From assembly GCA_016287995.1 (NCBI GenBank), contig JAEEXW010000104.1, forward strand, positions 1 to 8,300: 8,300 nucleotides of DNA, written 5' to 3'. Made by a program: the position numbers and the translations under genes. Shown in pieces: positions 7,610 to 8,300 of this stretch; position 1 is the first letter of the stretch; each line of letters begins with the position of its first letter. The notes beneath the pieces were generated by a model, which worked only from the letters and a program-made list of their open reading frames with translations, searched no databases and had not been told where the DNA came from. The DNA is from Bacteroidales bacterium (GTDB lineage Bacteria > Bacteroidota > Bacteroidia > Bacteroidales > UBA3824).

Positions 7610-7640
7610 ATTATAGTATAATACCCATTCATAGTATAAT
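7610..7640. repeat. Palindrome and repeated ATAGTATAAT upstream of the DUF695-like gene
   Basis: ATTATA-G-TATAAT (7610-7622) is a perfect odd palindrome. Its right part, ATAGTATAAT (7613-7622), recurs exactly at 7631-7640, 18 bases downstream. The pair ends 8 bases before the ATG at 7649. It may contain an operator or a promoter box, but no TAnnTTTG consensus is present, and AT-rich sequence makes some chance repetition likely. Confidence 0.4.
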
Positions 7641-7648
7641 TAACGTAT

Positions 7649-8119
7649 ATGTCATACAAAAATGTAGTTAACGTTTGTTTTCCCGAAGAATCGTATTGCT
7701 CTGTTGAAGCACAGACAAAAGATGGCAATCCTGTCGTGATTGTTATTCAAGATAGTCTAAAAAAGTTTGAATTCAAAGATATTTTTGGTTGGAATCTTTC
7801 TATTGTATTTTACTTGAATGATGTCGGTAATAATGGCATGTCTAATGGAAATGAGATAAGCATTATTCAGGATTATTGTGAAAGCCTTGAGAAGATTTTT
7901 AACGACAATCCGGAAAAGCCTAATGCCCTGTTTCTTTTCCGTGAAACATACGATGGCGTGTGTCATGTTGTTTGGAGGGTTCATGATGTCAACAAGGTGG
8001 ATGCAATTTTGCAAAAGGTCATTGAAGAGAATAAACAGCCTCGCGAGTTTGATTATGTGATGGAATATGATGAGGAATGGAAACTTGTAGAATGGTATCT
8101 GCAAGATTTTCCACAATGA
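7649..8119 (+). CDS. Probable DUF695-like cytoplasmic protein
   Basis: 156 residues with no signal peptide and no membrane segment, so probably cytoplasmic. It is acidic with many aromatic residues. The pattern resembles DUF695 proteins as I remember them: a start with a short beta hairpin (PVVIVIQDSL, 28-37), a WNLSIVFYLN strand (48-57), a GMSNGNEI turn (63-70) leading into a helix, an exposed strand VCHVVWRVHD (104-113), and an ending with REFDYVMEYDEEW (132-144). No catalytic motif is evident and DUF695 has no established function that I know of. The ATG at 7649 gives the whole domain and follows directly on the repeated upstream element; there is no Shine-Dalgarno match. It lies 75 bases after the Rpn-family gene on the same strand, with no terminator between, so partial read-through is possible. 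That it is a real gene is likely; the family name is moderate confidence. Confidence 0.75.
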   Translation: MSYKNVVNVCFPEESYCSVEAQTKDGNPVVIVIQDSLKKFEFKDIFGWNLSIVFYLNDVGNNGMSNGNEISIIQDYCESLEKIFNDNPEKPNALFLFRETYDGVCHVVWRVHDVNKVDAILQKVIEENKQPREFDYVMEYDEEWKLVEWYLQDFPQ

Positions 8120-8217
8120 CGGTACTTTTAATTAAATATGAGAAAAGTAAAGAGAATTATTAAATTAACGTGAGTTCGACGAAAATAATTCAAAAATAAT
8201 TATCTGAAAATTAGGAA

Positions 8218-8282
8218 ATTAGCGATATATTTAGTAACTTTAAAGTGTCAAAAAAGAAGTTAAACTAAATAATATCGCTAAT
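8218..8282 (+). repeat. Long imperfect inverted repeat covering the start codon of the last gene
   Basis: ATTAGCGATATATTTAG (8218-8234) pairs with CTAAATAATATCGCTAAT (8265-8282) with one unpaired A. The pairing continues inward with TAACTT (8235-8240) and AAGTTA (8257-8262) after a two-base bulge. In RNA this would be a hairpin of about 23 pairs that includes the A and U of the ATG at 8281-8283. The left arm also holds TAACTTTA (8235-8242), a 7-of-8 match to the TAnnTTTG box. A transcript starting from it, near 8249, would lack the left arm and leave the start codon free. Confidence 0.75.
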
Positions 8283-8300
8283 GTTTTCCGAGGACAAAGT
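8281..8300 (+). CDS. Start of an unidentified gene, possibly a transposase (3' end missing)
   Basis: An ATG at 8281 opens a frame reading MFSEDK and part of a seventh codon up to the window edge; an in-frame stop (TAA, 8266-8268) lies just upstream, so this is a plausible true start. A possible promoter box (TAACTTTA, 8235-8242) and a long hairpin over the ATG precede it. The first residues recall the N-termini of some Bacteroidota insertion-sequence transposases of the IS982 kind, but about seven residues cannot establish a family. Confidence 0.35.

Noticed and set aside
7757..8116. 119-codon minus-strand frame opposite the DUF695-like gene
   Set aside because: It is hydrophobic, low in complexity and resembles no family I know, while the plus-strand frame has the mixed composition and motifs of a real protein. 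It is a shadow frame.
8123..8149. Short inverted repeat TACTTTT / AAAAGTA after the DUF695-like gene
   Set aside because: A seven-pair, almost all A/T stem with a 13-base loop and no following T run. It is not a convincing terminator.

Overview
The window looks like chromosomal DNA of a low-GC Bacteroidota, most likely an order Bacteroidales member. Three things point there. Start sites carry the Bacteroidota promoter pattern (TTTG, about 20 bases, TAnnTTTG) rather than -35/-10 boxes, and Shine-Dalgarno sequences are weak or absent. There is an outer-membrane TonB-dependent receptor with an N-terminal carboxypeptidase-regulatory-like domain, next to a SusC-type plug protein. HtpG carries the SRSYLQ form of its catalytic-arginine motif, which I associate with this phylum.

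Left third (1-3150, plus strand): the 3' part of a membrane protein fused to a cytidylate-kinase-like domain, then a complete htpG (Hsp90 chaperone) closed by a clear intrinsic terminator at 3112-3149.

Middle (3152-6336, minus strand): a two-gene operon running towards htpG. A perfect TAnnTTTG box precedes an 808-residue outer-membrane receptor. After 20 bases comes a 221-residue exported protein that has a carboxypeptidase-regulatory-like domain and a SusC-type plug but no barrel.

Right third (6490-8300, plus strand): a promoter that matches the consensus at both boxes drives an Rpn/PD-(D/E)XK nuclease-family gene whose C-terminus contains four 21-bp tandem repeats encoding coiled-coil heptads. 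A probable DUF695-like cytoplasmic protein follows. The window ends in the first seven codons of another gene, whose start codon lies inside a long imperfect hairpin, an arrangement seen in front of some transposase genes.

The left genes are housekeeping or envelope functions. The right end is more accessory in character (Rpn nuclease, possible insertion sequence). I see no RNA genes, no CRISPR array and no clear multi-gene defence system. The most testable leads are the barrel-less plug protein, the repeat-bearing Rpn C-terminus with a possible internal start, and the hairpin over the last start codon.
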